From Clostridiales bacterium (lineage in GTDB: Bacteria > Bacillota > Clostridia > Christensenellales > Borkfalkiaceae), in the NCBI GenBank assembly GCA_015069495.1, contig SVIN01000001.1:45711-109710 (forward strand): 64,000 bases of DNA, read 5' to 3'. A program made the translations under genes and the position numbers. The stretch's first letter is position 1. The number at the start of each line of letters is the position of its first letter. This document shows, one piece after another, positions 43,885 through 52,632 of the stretch. The notes under the pieces are model-generated. The model was not told the DNA's origin, did no database searches, and saw only the letters and a list, made by a program, of their open reading frames with translations.

Positions 43885-43915
43885 GGCGGGCGGTCGAAAA
43901 TTTCGACCGCCCGCC
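43885..43915. repeat. Family D GC-rich palindrome
   Basis: GGCGGGCGGTCGAAA and its complement around a single A, a perfect palindrome. It may terminate the small peptide gene 25 bp upstream. Confidence 0.8.
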
Positions 43916-43929
43916 AATGTTTTAATTAT

Positions 43930-44031
43930 AGCCACAACGCAACGCTCGCGTTGCAATTCACGTGCCATAGGCGCAATTCACGGCAGAGCCAATTCACGGC
44001 AGCTCTGCTGTCAATTCACTGCCGTCAGGCA
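43930..44031 (-). repeat. Family A hairpin array A5
   Basis: Four AATTCAC linkers. On the minus strand it begins directly at the stop codon of the BspA-like gene with TGCCTGACGGCA and ends with CAACGCGAGCGTTGCG and TTGTGGC, the shared ending of these arrays. Confidence 0.8.
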
Positions 44032-46092
44032 TCAAAGTTTGTACCAATAAGAATCGTAATACTGGTTAATAAACCCTACGTTGTTCGATGCATTGGTCAA
44101 ATCCGTCTGCGTTCCGCCCGTATGATTATTCCAATTGCTCAAGTTTGTGGTCCTAAACCAATCCGAATCATCTTGAAACGTTATACTTGTCAACGAGTCA
44201 CAATAATAGAATACACTCTTCCCAATACGCATCACCGAATTAGGAATTTCTACGCTTGTCAACGAGCCGCAACTCCAGAACGCATAATTACCAATACTCG
44301 TCACCGAATCTCCAATTACCACGCTTGTCAACGAATCACAATCATTGAACATCCACTCACCAATACTCGTCACCGAATCTCCAATTATCACGCTTGTCAA
44401 CGAGTAGCACTTAGAGAACGCACCAGAACCAATACTCGTCACCGAATCAGGAATTACCACATTTGTCAAGGAGTAGCAATCTTCAAACGCAGAAGAACCA
44501 ATACTTGTCACCGAATCAGGGATTTCCACGCTTGTCAACGAGGTGCACCATTCGAACGCATAATTACCAATACTCGTCACCGAATCAGGGATTTCCACGC
44601 TTGTCAATTTAGAGCAATTATAGAATGCCTGCCAATCAATACTCGTCACCGAATCAGGGATTTTCACGCTTGTCAACGAGTCACAATTATAGAACGCATG
44701 GGCCTTGATTTCCGTCACGGTATTAGGTATCACCAATTCCGTCACCAATTCGTTATTCCGGTATAAGTTTTTTGCATAATATAAAGGATTGCCATAAGCG
44801 TCCTCAAATGTAATATTACACCAATTGGCTATATCATCTATATATACGCTTGTCAACGAGTTGCACCAATTGAACGCAGAATTACCAATACTCGTCACCG
44901 AATCACCGATTACCACGCTTGTCAACGAGTCACAAGTATAGAACGCGTAGTCCTTAATTTCCATAACAGTATCAGGAATCATTAATTCCGTCACCAATTC
45001 GTTATTCAGGTATAAGTTTTTAGCATAATATAAAGGATTGTCATTAGCGTACTCAAATGTAATATTACACCAATTGGCTATGTCATCTATATATACGCTT
45101 GTCAACGAGGTGCAATCATCAAACGCATCTTCACCAATACTCGTCACCGAATCTCCGATTTCCACGCTTGTCAACGAGTAGCAAGAATCGAACGCCCTAT
45201 AACCAATACTCGTCACCGAATCAGGGATTACTACACTTGTCAACGAGGTGCATTCATAGAACGCAGAAGAGCCAATACTCGTTACCGAATCTCCGATTTC
45301 CACACTTGTCAACGAGGTGCATTCACTAAACGCATCATCACCAATACGCTCTCCTGAGGTAATGATAACCATTTGCAAATTCGTTTTCGGGATATACGGT
45401 ATAGCAATCGTAGGCAATGTAGCACTTGTCAATGAATCGCAACTACGAAACGCAGAATTACCAATACTCGTCACCGAATCAGGGATTACCACGCTTGCCA
45501 ACGAATCACAACGATTGAACGCATACGCGCCTATACTCGTCACAGTATCAGGTATTACCAATTCCGTCACCAATTCGTTATTCAGGTATAAGTTTCTTGC
45601 ATAATATAATGGATTGGAACAGAAAACATCAAATATAATATTACACCAATTGGTTATATCATCAATATGTACACTTCTCAACGAGGTGCAATCATAGAAG
45701 GCATCTTCACCAATACTCGTCACCGAATCTCCAATTTCCACGCTTGTCAACGAGTCGCTATATGCGAACGCATGAGGACCAATACTCGTCACGGGCAAAC
45801 CGTTGTAGTTAGATGGGATAATCAATGCCTTATCTTGATAAGTCCCTATACCTTTTACAGAATAGGAAATGCCGTCTGCATTCAGCTCATACTCTAATCT
45901 TTCGCTATCTTTCTCTTCTTCTACTACGCTATCGCTATTACTTTCCTCTTCCAACACGCTATCGCTATTGGTTTGAGAAGACGTTTCTTGATTTGAAGAA
46001 GAACCCATATTGGGAAGGAATGCACTCAAATCACATGCCGAAAGTGCACCCACACAAAGACAAATACTTAACACCGCCAAAAGTTTTTTCAT
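44032..46092 (-). CDS. Second BspA-like leucine-rich surface lipoprotein
   Basis: A 686-residue secreted lipoprotein: signal peptide MKKLLAVLSICLCVGALSAC with lipobox Cys20, a Ser/Glu/Asn-rich linker to about 65, then about 24 BspA-type leucine-rich repeats of 23 residues (SLTSVEIGDSVTSIG) interrupted by NWCNITFE and LYYAKNLYLNNELVTEL segments. No Cys-pair modules. The tail (GGTQTDLTNASNNVG, ending YWYKL) matches that of the first BspA-like protein. Start at 46092 follows AGGAGG. Probably a surface-binding protein. Confidence 0.9.
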   Translation of the reverse strand: MKKLLAVLSICLCVGALSACDLSAFLPNMGSSSNQETSSQTNSDSVLEEESNSDSVVEEEKDSERLEYELNADGISYSVKGIGTYQDKALIIPSNYNGLPVTSIGPHAFAYSDSLTSVEIGDSVTSIGEDAFYDCTSLRSVHIDDITNWCNIIFDVFCSNPLYYARNLYLNNELVTELVIPDTVTSIGAYAFNRCDSLASVVIPDSVTSIGNSAFRSCDSLTSATLPTIAIPYIPKTNLQMVIITSGERIGDDAFSECTSLTSVEIGDSVTSIGSSAFYECTSLTSVVIPDSVTSIGYRAFDSCYSLTSVEIGDSVTSIGEDAFDDCTSLTSVYIDDIANWCNITFEYANDNPLYYAKNLYLNNELVTELMIPDTVMEIKDYAFYTCDSLTSVVIGDSVTSIGNSAFNWCNSLTSVYIDDIANWCNITFEDAYGNPLYYAKNLYRNNELVTELVIPNTVTEIKAHAFYNCDSLTSVKIPDSVTSIDWQAFYNCSKLTSVEIPDSVTSIGNYAFEWCTSLTSVEIPDSVTSIGSSAFEDCYSLTNVVIPDSVTSIGSGAFSKCYSLTSVIIGDSVTSIGEWMFNDCDSLTSVVIGDSVTSIGNYAFWSCGSLTSVEIPNSVMRIGKSVFYYCDSLTSITFQDDSDWFRTTNLSNWNNHTGGTQTDLTNASNNVGFINQYYDSYWYKL

Positions 46093-46130
46093 AAAAACCT
46101 CCTTGTGAATCCAATTAGTATCACAAAATG

Positions 46131-46159
46131 ATTTTACCACTTTTTTACAGTATTGTCAA
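46131..46159 (-). promoter_or_regulatory. Promoter of the second BspA-like gene
   Basis: TTGACA, a 17-nt spacer ending AAAAAAGTGG, and TAAAAT on the minus strand. The leader is only about 35 nt, with no terminator hairpin. Confidence 0.85.
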
Positions 46160-46207
46160 GGGGGGTTATGAAATAAAACACTCGACCTTATCGCGGGGAA
46201 GACGTAC

Positions 46208-46235
46208 AAAAAAAGGACTCCTGAAAAGGAATCCT
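46208..46235 (-). terminator. Ferredoxin terminator
   Basis: AGGATTCCT, loop TTTC, AGGAGTCCT, then T6 on the minus strand, 21 bp after the stop. Confidence 0.9.
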
Positions 46236-46256
46236 CTTTTTGTTGTCAAACCTGCA

Positions 46257-46430
46257 TTATTCTGCTTTAATTGCGCCAACGGGGCAACCGTCTTCGCAAG
46301 CGCCGCAATCAACACATTCATCGTTGATTACGTAGATGCCCTTCGCTTCGTCCAAAACGATAGCGCCAACAGGACAGGTATCTGCGCATGCGCCGCATGC
46401 AACGCATTCATTCGTAATTACGTGTGCCAT
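46257..46430 (-). CDS. 2[4Fe-4S] ferredoxin
   Basis: A 57-residue electron carrier with two CxxCxxCxxxCP clusters ([12 protein letters not shown] and [12 protein letters not shown]) and the usual clostridial ferredoxin length. It can donate low-potential electrons to hydrogenases and oxidoreductases. The start at 46430 follows GGAGGTAATAAAA; an upstream ATG at 46445 is not supported. Single-gene unit with its own promoter and terminator. Confidence 0.97.
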   Translation of the reverse strand: MAHVITNECVACGACADTCPVGAIVLDEAKGIYVINDECVDCGACEDGCPVGAIKAE

Positions 46431-46462
46431 TTTTATTACCTCCAAAGTTTTGGTATAAACCT

Positions 46463-46491
46463 ATTATAACATGTTTTTTAAAATTAGTAAA
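46463..46491 (-). promoter_or_regulatory. Ferredoxin promoter
   Basis: TTTACT, a 17-nt spacer and TATAAT on the minus strand, 33 bp before the start. Confidence 0.75.
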
Positions 46492-46547
46492 GAGTTGATA
46501 TAGGTTTTTTAAAAATTTTACCAAGAAAATTTCCGCATTGCTTTCCT

Positions 46548-47390
46548 TTACAATTGCATCGCGCCCATATCCAATAAAACGTCGGAAAGTTTTGCCAAAC
46601 GTTGGGGGGAAAGGGTTTCCCCGCGCGCTTTTTCATCCACCCCTGCGTCCGCAAGCGCCGCCTTGGCTTGCTCGCGAGAAAGTTTGAAGAAGTTGACCAG
46701 GTTGTTTTCCAAGGTCTTTCTACGATTGAGAAAGGCGCATTTCACCGTCTGGCGATAGGCGCGTTCGTCTTTCACCTCGATTCTGCCACGTTCGAACTCA
46801 ATTTTCACCACCGCAGAATCCACGTTGGGACGGGGGTAAAATAAATTGCGGGAAACACGCTTGACGATTTTTGCGCTCCCTTTCAGCGCAATCGCCGCCG
46901 TGATAGAGCCGTATTCCGCCGTGTCCTCTTTCGCGCAAAAACGTTCGGCAACTTCTTCCTGCACCATAATCGACAGCCCTTGTACTTTGTCGCTTTCTTC
47001 CAAAAGCTTGGTCACAAGCGGGGTCGTAATATAATAGGGCAAGTTCGCCACGACCGTATATTCTTCAATCTCTTTTTCAAATTCTTTCAAATCCAGCTTG
47101 TTGAAATCGCGGAAGATGACTTCCACATTGTCCAAACCCGCCAGAGTTTCCGCCAATACGGGTTGCAAATCACGGTCAATGTCAAAGGCGTAAACCTGCT
47201 TTGCGGATTCCGCAAGCGCGCGCGTCAGCGTGCCTGCTCCGCAACCGATTTCCACCACCGTGGTGTCTTTGGTGATTCCCGACGCTTCGACAATTGAACG
47301 CAACAAATTACCGTCCGAAATGAAGTTCTGTCCGAACTGTTTTTTAAAATGAAAACCGTGTTTTTCCAACACGCTGCGCAGTTCCTGCAT
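46548..47390 (-). CDS. rsmA: 16S rRNA dimethyladenosine transferase RsmA (KsgA)
   Basis: A 280-residue SAM-dependent enzyme that dimethylates A1518 and A1519 of 16S rRNA. Motifs: KKQFGQNFISD, SAM loop VVEIGCGAGTLT and catalytic VANLPYYI. The start at 47390 follows AAGGAGAAAGGT; a longer ORF from 47441 contains an inverted repeat and is not supported. Last gene of metG-tatD-radical SAM-rsmA. No rnmV (ribonuclease M5), usually between tatD and rsmA, is present here. Confidence 0.97.
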   Translation of the reverse strand: MQELRSVLEKHGFHFKKQFGQNFISDGNLLRSIVEASGITKDTTVVEIGCGAGTLTRALAESAKQVYAFDIDRDLQPVLAETLAGLDNVEVIFRDFNKLDLKEFEKEIEEYTVVANLPYYITTPLVTKLLEESDKVQGLSIMVQEEVAERFCAKEDTAEYGSITAAIALKGSAKIVKRVSRNLFYPRPNVDSAVVKIEFERGRIEVKDERAYRQTVKCAFLNRRKTLENNLVNFFKLSREQAKAALADAGVDEKARGETLSPQRLAKLSDVLLDMGAMQL

Positions 47391-47411
47391 ACCTTTCTCC
47401 TTGTAAAATTT

Positions 47412-47436
47412 TGCGTTCACGAAAGCCGTGAACGCA
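47412..47436. promoter_or_regulatory. Inverted repeat upstream of rsmA
   Basis: TGCGTTCACG, AAAGC, CGTGAACGCA, perfect 10-bp arms, 28 bp after the radical SAM gene. It could be a small terminator or an operator; there is no U-run. Confidence 0.4.
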
Positions 47437-47464
47437 TACATGGGTGGGTGATTTTATCTAAAAA

Positions 47465-48481
47465 TTAAGAATCTGTGATATATTTTCTAACGTATAACGG
47501 GATACGCACGCTCTCCGCCAAACGCTTGCACGCTTCTACTTCGTCTTCACCGATACAATCGACAATCGAGAAACGGCAATCTACCCCTTCCTTACGGCAA
47601 AGCTTACCAAATTCTACCAAGCTTGTGAAACCTGCTTCGCCAAATTGCGAACGGCAGATGGGCTGATATTTTTCCACGCACGAAGCGTTGAGCGAGATGT
47701 TGACAAAATCGATTTTACCTTTCAAATCGGGTACGATATCCCGCTTGTTGATAAGGTTGCCTTGCCCGTTGGTATTCAAACGGGTTTTCAAGCCTTTTTC
47801 ATGGAAGAAATCACACAGCGCAACCATCTCCGCCACCTTGTAAGTCGGTTCGCCAAAACCGCAGAATACGACCTCTTTAAAGCGGGTCAAATCCCCAAAA
47901 CCGTTCGCTGCGGCAATGACTTTTTCCACCGTAGGGTCACCGTTTTTCAACCAAAGATAATTTCCGTAATAACTGCTGCGTTCGTTGCGCACACAGAAAT
48001 CACAGCCGTTGGAACATTTGTTGGTCAAGTTGACGTACAAATTGCCGTCCAATGTATAAAGGTAGGTATCCTTGCGGTTTTCTTCCTTATTGTTCGCCTT
48101 GTTATTTTGAGCGTTCTTGTTTTGGTTCTGCTTGGGTTGTTGCTGTTGTTTGGGCTGTTGCTGTTGTTTGGGCTGTTGCTGAGGTTGTTTTTGACCTTGA
48201 TTCTGCTGACTCTGCCCTTTATTTTTATTCTTCTTGCCCTGTTTTTGTTGATTTTGCTGTTGTTTTTGAGCGTTTTGCGCCTTATCTTTGTCCGTTTTTT
48301 CCGTCGGTTGGTTTTGCTTCACGGGCTGTTTTTGCTGACCTTGTTGGGGTTGCTGTTGGGTTTGGCTTTGCCCTTGCCCGTTCGAATGCCCGTGATGTTT
48401 TTTGCGTCTTTTTCTACCGCCGTTACCGCCGTTTTCACCTGCGGGTGCGAGTTGCGCGTTTGCGTTTTTCTTTTCTTCCAT
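47465..48481 (-). CDS. TatD-linked radical SAM protein with a long Gln/Lys/Asn-rich N-terminus
   Basis: A 338-residue protein. Residues about 140-338 form a radical SAM domain with the [4Fe-4S] motif C156-x3-C160-x2-C163 (CSNGCDFC) and the GEPT-like motif (FCGFGEPTYK). Its place directly after tatD matches the TatD-linked radical SAM family, whose reaction is unknown. Residues 1-138 are low-complexity (runs of Gln, Lys, Asn and Pro, such as QQQPKQQQQPKQQQQ), absent from the usual family length of about 200. This tail may bind RNA or ribosomes, which is only inference. It starts 2 bp after the tatD stop. Confidence 0.85.
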   Translation of the reverse strand: MEEKKNANAQLAPAGENGGNGGRKRRKKHHGHSNGQGQSQTQQQPQQGQQKQPVKQNQPTEKTDKDKAQNAQKQQQNQQKQGKKNKNKGQSQQNQGQKQPQQQPKQQQQPKQQQQPKQNQNKNAQNNKANNKEENRKDTYLYTLDGNLYVNLTNKCSNGCDFCVRNERSSYYGNYLWLKNGDPTVEKVIAAANGFGDLTRFKEVVFCGFGEPTYKVAEMVALCDFFHEKGLKTRLNTNGQGNLINKRDIVPDLKGKIDFVNISLNASCVEKYQPICRSQFGEAGFTSLVEFGKLCRKEGVDCRFSIVDCIGEDEVEACKRLAESVRIPLYVRKYITDS

Positions 48482-48483
48482 AA

Positions 48484-49275
48484 TTATTTCAGCTTAAAAA
48501 ACAGCGTTTTTGCGGTTTGCATAATCTGTTTTTTCAGCGCCTCCACATTTTTATTGAGTAATACCGCCATATTATCCACGACGTATTTTACGTTTTTCGG
48601 TTCGTTAGGGAAAGTCCCTCTGTACGGCGCGGGGGTCAAATACGGACAATCCGTTTCCGACAAAAGCAAGGGGGCAGGTATGCGTTGAATACACTCCTGC
48701 GCCTTTTTCCCGTTTTTCCAGGTCGAAGGTCCGCCAAAGGAAAAACGAAGGCCCAGCGCCATAAAATCCGCCGTCATTTCGGGGGAATACGAATAACAGT
48801 GCATCAACCCGCCATGGCGCAACAACTCTTTTCGTTCACGTAAAAATTCCAAAGTTTCCTGCGCGGCGTCACGGCTGTGCAATACCACGGGTAACCCCAA
48901 CTCATCTGCCAACACCAACTGACGGTGAAACAGGTCGCGTTGTACCTCTTTCGCGGGGTTATCGTCAAAGTGGTAATCGAGACCAATCTCCCCGACCGCC
49001 ACACATTTTTCATGCTGACAGAGCGCGCGGATTTCTTCCAAATCCCCTTCGCGAAATTTTTTCAGTTCGCTGGGGTGAAAGCCTGCGCAGAAATATACCT
49101 CGTCATAGGTTTCGGACAAGTCCTTGGCGATTTGGGAAGAAGCAAGGTCAAACCCCGAACAAATCATCCTTTGCACGCCGTTTTCCCTTGCACGTTCCAC
49201 CACAGCGGAAATCCCGCCGATTTCGTCAAACTCACCGCCCGTCAAATGACAGTGTACGTCGATATAACTTTCCAT
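48484..49275 (-). CDS. tatD: TatD-family metal-dependent hydrolase (DNase)
   Basis: A 263-residue TIM-barrel nuclease with metal ligands in family order: IDVHCHL, GEIGLDYH, VVLHSRDA, HCYSYS and the SETDCPYL acidic site. It is a 3'-5' exonuclease in other bacteria. It is followed at 2 bp by the radical SAM protein and preceded by metG. A 22-bp dispersed repeat sits inside at 48668-48689, encoding QRIPAPL. Confidence 0.95.
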   Translation of the reverse strand: MESYIDVHCHLTGGEFDEIGGISAVVERARENGVQRMICSGFDLASSQIAKDLSETYDEVYFCAGFHPSELKKFREGDLEEIRALCQHEKCVAVGEIGLDYHFDDNPAKEVQRDLFHRQLVLADELGLPVVLHSRDAAQETLEFLRERKELLRHGGLMHCYSYSPEMTADFMALGLRFSFGGPSTWKNGKKAQECIQRIPAPLLLSETDCPYLTPAPYRGTFPNEPKNVKYVVDNMAVLLNKNVEALKKQIMQTAKTLFFKLK

Positions 49276-49354
49276 TAACCAAGTGAAACCCAGTCAAACG
49301 CGCCCATAAGCGCGTAATTTTGGGTCTTTTCTCCTCGTCTTCGTTGTAATATTT

Positions 49355-51343
49355 TTAACCAAGTACCGTACCGCTTGCAACGTCCTTTTCAGGCACAATC
49401 AAAGCAAAGTTGCCGTTTTCGTCTTCCGCCGCCATAATCATACCTTCGGACACGATACCGCATACCTTTCTCGGTGCGAGGTTGGTTACGAATACAACCT
49501 TTTTGCCAACCATTTCTTCGGGGCTGTAATGCTTTGCAATCCCCGATACGATGGTGCGGACTTCGTCACCGAATTTTACCGTTTCTTTCAAGAGTTTATT
49601 CGATTTAGGTACGGGTTCGCACGCGATGATTTCACCCACGCGAAGCTGTACTTTCATAAAATCGTCAAAGCTGATTTCAGGCACTTTTCCTTCCTCCGTT
49701 TCTTCTTCCGCTTTAGGTGCTTCCTGAGGAGCGGTTTTCGCCATTTCTGCCGCATACGCCGCCGCTTGTTCCGCGCGGATTTTTTCAATTTCAGGCGCAA
49801 GGTTCTTAAAGTCAATACGCGCAAACATGGGTGCAGTTGCCGTTACCGTCACGCTGTCGCGAAGACCAAACTTTGCACAATCTTCCAACGAACGGCTTTC
49901 CCCGCCGTAAGCGGTGAAGATTTTCTCGCTGGTTTCGGGCATAAAGCTGTCCAAAAGGCTTGCACCGATTTGAATGGCTTCCGCCAAGTTATACAATACG
50001 TCGTTCAAACGCGCCTTCTTTGCTTCATCTTTTGCAAGTGCCCAAGGCATCGTTTCGTCGATGTATTTGTTCGCACGTCTGAATAAGGTGAAAATTTCCG
50101 TAATCGCGTCCGCAATACGAAGTTCGTTTGCTTTCGCAATCACTTTTTCCACAGTACCCGTGATGGTCGCCTTAAATTCTTGATCGGGTTCTTCCTCGTT
50201 TGCAGGCAAGGATCTCACCACTGTACCGCCGAAATATTTATCAATCATGGCAATCGTACGGCTGACCAAGTTACCCAGTACGTTGGCAAGTTCGGTGTTG
50301 AAACGTTCGGTCACCAATTCCCACGTGATTTGACCGTCGTTATCGAAAGGCATTTCGTGCAATACGAAATAACGCACCGCATCCACACCGTACAAGCGCG
50401 CAAGGTCGTCCGCATAAATCACGTTGCCTTTGGATTTACTCATTTTACCATCACCCTGCAACAACCAAGGATGTCCAAAGACCTGCTTGGGTAAGGGTTC
50501 GCCCAATGCCATCAAGAAAATGGGCCAATAAATGGTGTGGAAACGCAAAATATCCTTACCAATCAAGTGCAAATCCGCTGGCCAGTATTTCTTATACTGT
50601 TCACTGTGGTTGCCGTCCACGTCGTAACCGATACCCGTGATATAATTGGAAAGCGCGTCCATCCATACGTAAGTAACGTGACGGGGGTCAAATTCCACAG
50701 GAATACCCCACGTAAACGAAGTACGGGAAACACACAAATCCTGCAACCCTTTCAAAAGGAAGTTGTTCATCATCTCGTTTTTACGGGATACAGGCTGAAT
50801 AAATTCGGGATGTTTGTTGATATGTTCAATCAAGCGGTCAGCATATTTGCCCATCTTGAAAAAGTATGCTTCTTCTTTTGCGGGTTTTACGTCTCTGCCG
50901 CAATCGGGGCATTTGCCTTCCACAAGCTGGCTTTCCGTCCAGAAAGATTCGCAAGGGGTACAATACATACCTTCATAATATCCCTTGTAGATATCCCCTT
51001 GGTCGTAGAATTTTTTAAACATTTTTCCCACTTGCTTCATGTGATCAGCGTCCGTGGTGCGGATAAATTTATCGTAGGAAGTACCAACCAAGTCCCAAAT
51101 CCCCTTGATTTCCCCTGCGATTTTATCCACGTATGCCTGCGGAGTAACCCCTGCCGCTTCCGCTTTTTCCTGAATTTTTTGACCGTGTTCGTCCGTACCT
51201 GTCTGGAAAAATACGTCATAGCCTTGTTTTCTCTTGAAACGCGCGATGGCGTCTGCAAGGATTGCTTCATAGGTGTTGCCGATGTGGGGTTTCCCCGACG
51301 TGTAAGCAATTGCCGTTGTAATATAATAAGGTTTCTTTGTCAT
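49355..51343 (-). CDS. metG: Methionyl-tRNA synthetase
   Basis: A 662-residue class I synthetase. HIGN at 20-23, a zinc-knuckle insert (CTPCESFW and CPDCGRD), KMSKSKGN and a C-terminal Trbp111-like tRNA-binding domain (about 555-662, KVQLRVGEII to VASGTVLG), reached through an acidic Ala/Glu linker. AGGAGGG precedes the start. First gene of metG-tatD-radical SAM-rsmA. Confidence 0.98.
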   Translation of the reverse strand: MTKKPYYITTAIAYTSGKPHIGNTYEAILADAIARFKRKQGYDVFFQTGTDEHGQKIQEKAEAAGVTPQAYVDKIAGEIKGIWDLVGTSYDKFIRTTDADHMKQVGKMFKKFYDQGDIYKGYYEGMYCTPCESFWTESQLVEGKCPDCGRDVKPAKEEAYFFKMGKYADRLIEHINKHPEFIQPVSRKNEMMNNFLLKGLQDLCVSRTSFTWGIPVEFDPRHVTYVWMDALSNYITGIGYDVDGNHSEQYKKYWPADLHLIGKDILRFHTIYWPIFLMALGEPLPKQVFGHPWLLQGDGKMSKSKGNVIYADDLARLYGVDAVRYFVLHEMPFDNDGQITWELVTERFNTELANVLGNLVSRTIAMIDKYFGGTVVRSLPANEEEPDQEFKATITGTVEKVIAKANELRIADAITEIFTLFRRANKYIDETMPWALAKDEAKKARLNDVLYNLAEAIQIGASLLDSFMPETSEKIFTAYGGESRSLEDCAKFGLRDSVTVTATAPMFARIDFKNLAPEIEKIRAEQAAAYAAEMAKTAPQEAPKAEEETEEGKVPEISFDDFMKVQLRVGEIIACEPVPKSNKLLKETVKFGDEVRTIVSGIAKHYSPEEMVGKKVVFVTNLAPRKVCGIVSEGMIMAAEDENGNFALIVPEKDVASGTVLG

Positions 51344-51372
51344 AAAACCCTCCTGCTTTCATTATCCTATCC

Positions 51373-51401
51373 ATTATATACTTTTTATATAAAAAAGTAA
51401 A
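51373..51401 (-). promoter_or_regulatory. metG promoter
   Basis: TTTACT, a 17-nt spacer and TATAAT on the minus strand, 30 bp before the start. No T-box leader is present, as the gap is too short. Confidence 0.75.
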
Positions 51402-51496
51402 TCGTTTTACACCCACTTCCGACACGCAAATTCGCCAATTATGCAAAAACAAGCGTTTTGTGCATTTTTCTTTTCTGCGGAACATATATTTATGCC

Positions 51497-52084
51497 ATGA
51501 ATATTCTGTTTGCCATTGTATTTTCCCTCTGCACCTTTTTATTGCTGTGTATTGCGCCCGACCAATTTTTAACCGCGCTTTTAGACGGAGCAGGCAAGGG
51601 TGCAAGTGTTTGTATTTCCTTGGTTGCCACCTATGCCGTGTGGTTGGGTTTAATGCGGGTATGGGAAGACAGCGGGGTTGCGCGAGGGGTATCGAAGTGT
51701 GTAAAACCGCTTGCCCGAAGATTGTTTCAAACGGACGACGAAGCCACTTTACAAGCCGTTAGCATGAATATGTCCGTCAACTTGTTGGGGATTTCGGGGG
51801 CCGCCACTCCCTATGGCATGCAAGCGGCAAAATTGTTGGACAAAGCGGACAATGCTGAATACGCTTCCGCTATGCTATTTGTGCTAAACGCTACTTCTTT
51901 ACAAGTAATCCCCACGTCCGTCATCAGCCTTAGGATTGCCCTAAACAGTACCGCGCCCTACAGCATCTTATTTCCCACACTCTTTGCCACTGCATTTTCC
52001 ACCGCGCTCGCCGTTGTTTTAACAAGGATATTCATTCAGCCAAAAACCACCGTCTTTTTCAAAAAGCAGGGGGCAGGTATTTGA
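51497..52084 (+). CDS. spmA: Spore maturation protein A
   Basis: A 195-residue membrane protein of the nucleoside-recognition (Gate) superfamily, needed with SpmB for spore core dehydration in Bacillus. Family blocks: LDGAGKGASVCISLVATYAVWLG (as LDGAGKG and YAVWLGLMRV), NMSVNLLGISGAATPYGM and VIPTSVISLR. ATG at 51497 begins the conserved protein, though the Shine-Dalgarno is weak; an ATG at 51458 is an alternative. The stop overlaps the spmB start. Confidence 0.92.
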   Translation: MNILFAIVFSLCTFLLLCIAPDQFLTALLDGAGKGASVCISLVATYAVWLGLMRVWEDSGVARGVSKCVKPLARRLFQTDDEATLQAVSMNMSVNLLGISGAATPYGMQAAKLLDKADNAEYASAMLFVLNATSLQVIPTSVISLRIALNSTAPYSILFPTLFATAFSTALAVVLTRIFIQPKTTVFFKKQGAGI

Positions 52085-52599
52085 TGAAGTATATTTTAGC
52101 ATGGACAATTCCCCTTATTTTTCTTACCTCTATCCTATTTGCCATTTTTCGAAAGGTCAAGGTTTACGATAGTTTTACCGAGGGAGCAAAGGGCGCAATC
52201 CCCTTAATTTTATCCATTTTTCCCTATATCACCGCCGTCATGATGTTGTGCAAGCTGTTGGAAGTCAGCGGATTGGAAGCCAAGCTGAGCGCATGGATTT
52301 CCCCGTTGTTTACTTTCACAGGCATACCCGAAGAAATTTCCTCGCTGATTTTGATGAAACCGCTTTCGGGCAGCGGGTCGATTGCGGTGTTAACGCAAAT
52401 TTTAGAACGGTGCGGAATCGACAGTTATGCGGGGCGGTGCGCGTGTGTGGTGTATGGGACTTCGGACACGATTTTTTATATTGGCGCGGTGTACTTTGCG
52501 GGGATGAAACGAAAAAAATTGACGGCGGCGTTGGTAATTGCCATTTCGTCTTACCTCCTTGCCGTCGTCTTCGCGTGTTTTTTGTGCCGTATTATGTAA
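52084..52599 (+). CDS. spmB: Spore maturation protein B
   Basis: A 171-residue membrane partner of SpmA with the same Gate fold: FPYITAVMMLCKLLEVSG, LMKPLSGSGSIAV and GTSDTIFYI. The start shares its A with the spmA stop (TGATG). Translation coupling keeps the two in balance. A strong terminator follows. Confidence 0.93.
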   Translation: MKYILAWTIPLIFLTSILFAIFRKVKVYDSFTEGAKGAIPLILSIFPYITAVMMLCKLLEVSGLEAKLSAWISPLFTFTGIPEEISSLILMKPLSGSGSIAVLTQILERCGIDSYAGRCACVVYGTSDTIFYIGAVYFAGMKRKKLTAALVIAISSYLLAVVFACFLCRIM

Positions 52600-52632
52600 A
52601 AACAGCTCCTTCATGGGAGCTGTTTTCTTTTA
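52599..52632 (+). terminator. spmB terminator
   Basis: AAAACAGCTCC, loop TTCATG, GGAGCTGTTTT, then CTTTT, directly after the stop. Confidence 0.9.

Noticed and set aside
43795..44766. 323-codon plus-strand ORF
   Set aside because: It is antisense to the second BspA-like gene. The repetitive leucine-rich-repeat DNA leaves a reverse frame open and yields repeats rich in Arg, His and Ile (TNTRHRIRNYHACQR) without known features.
51344..51457. T-box leader before metG
   Set aside because: The upstream space is short and holds only a promoter and ribosome binding site.
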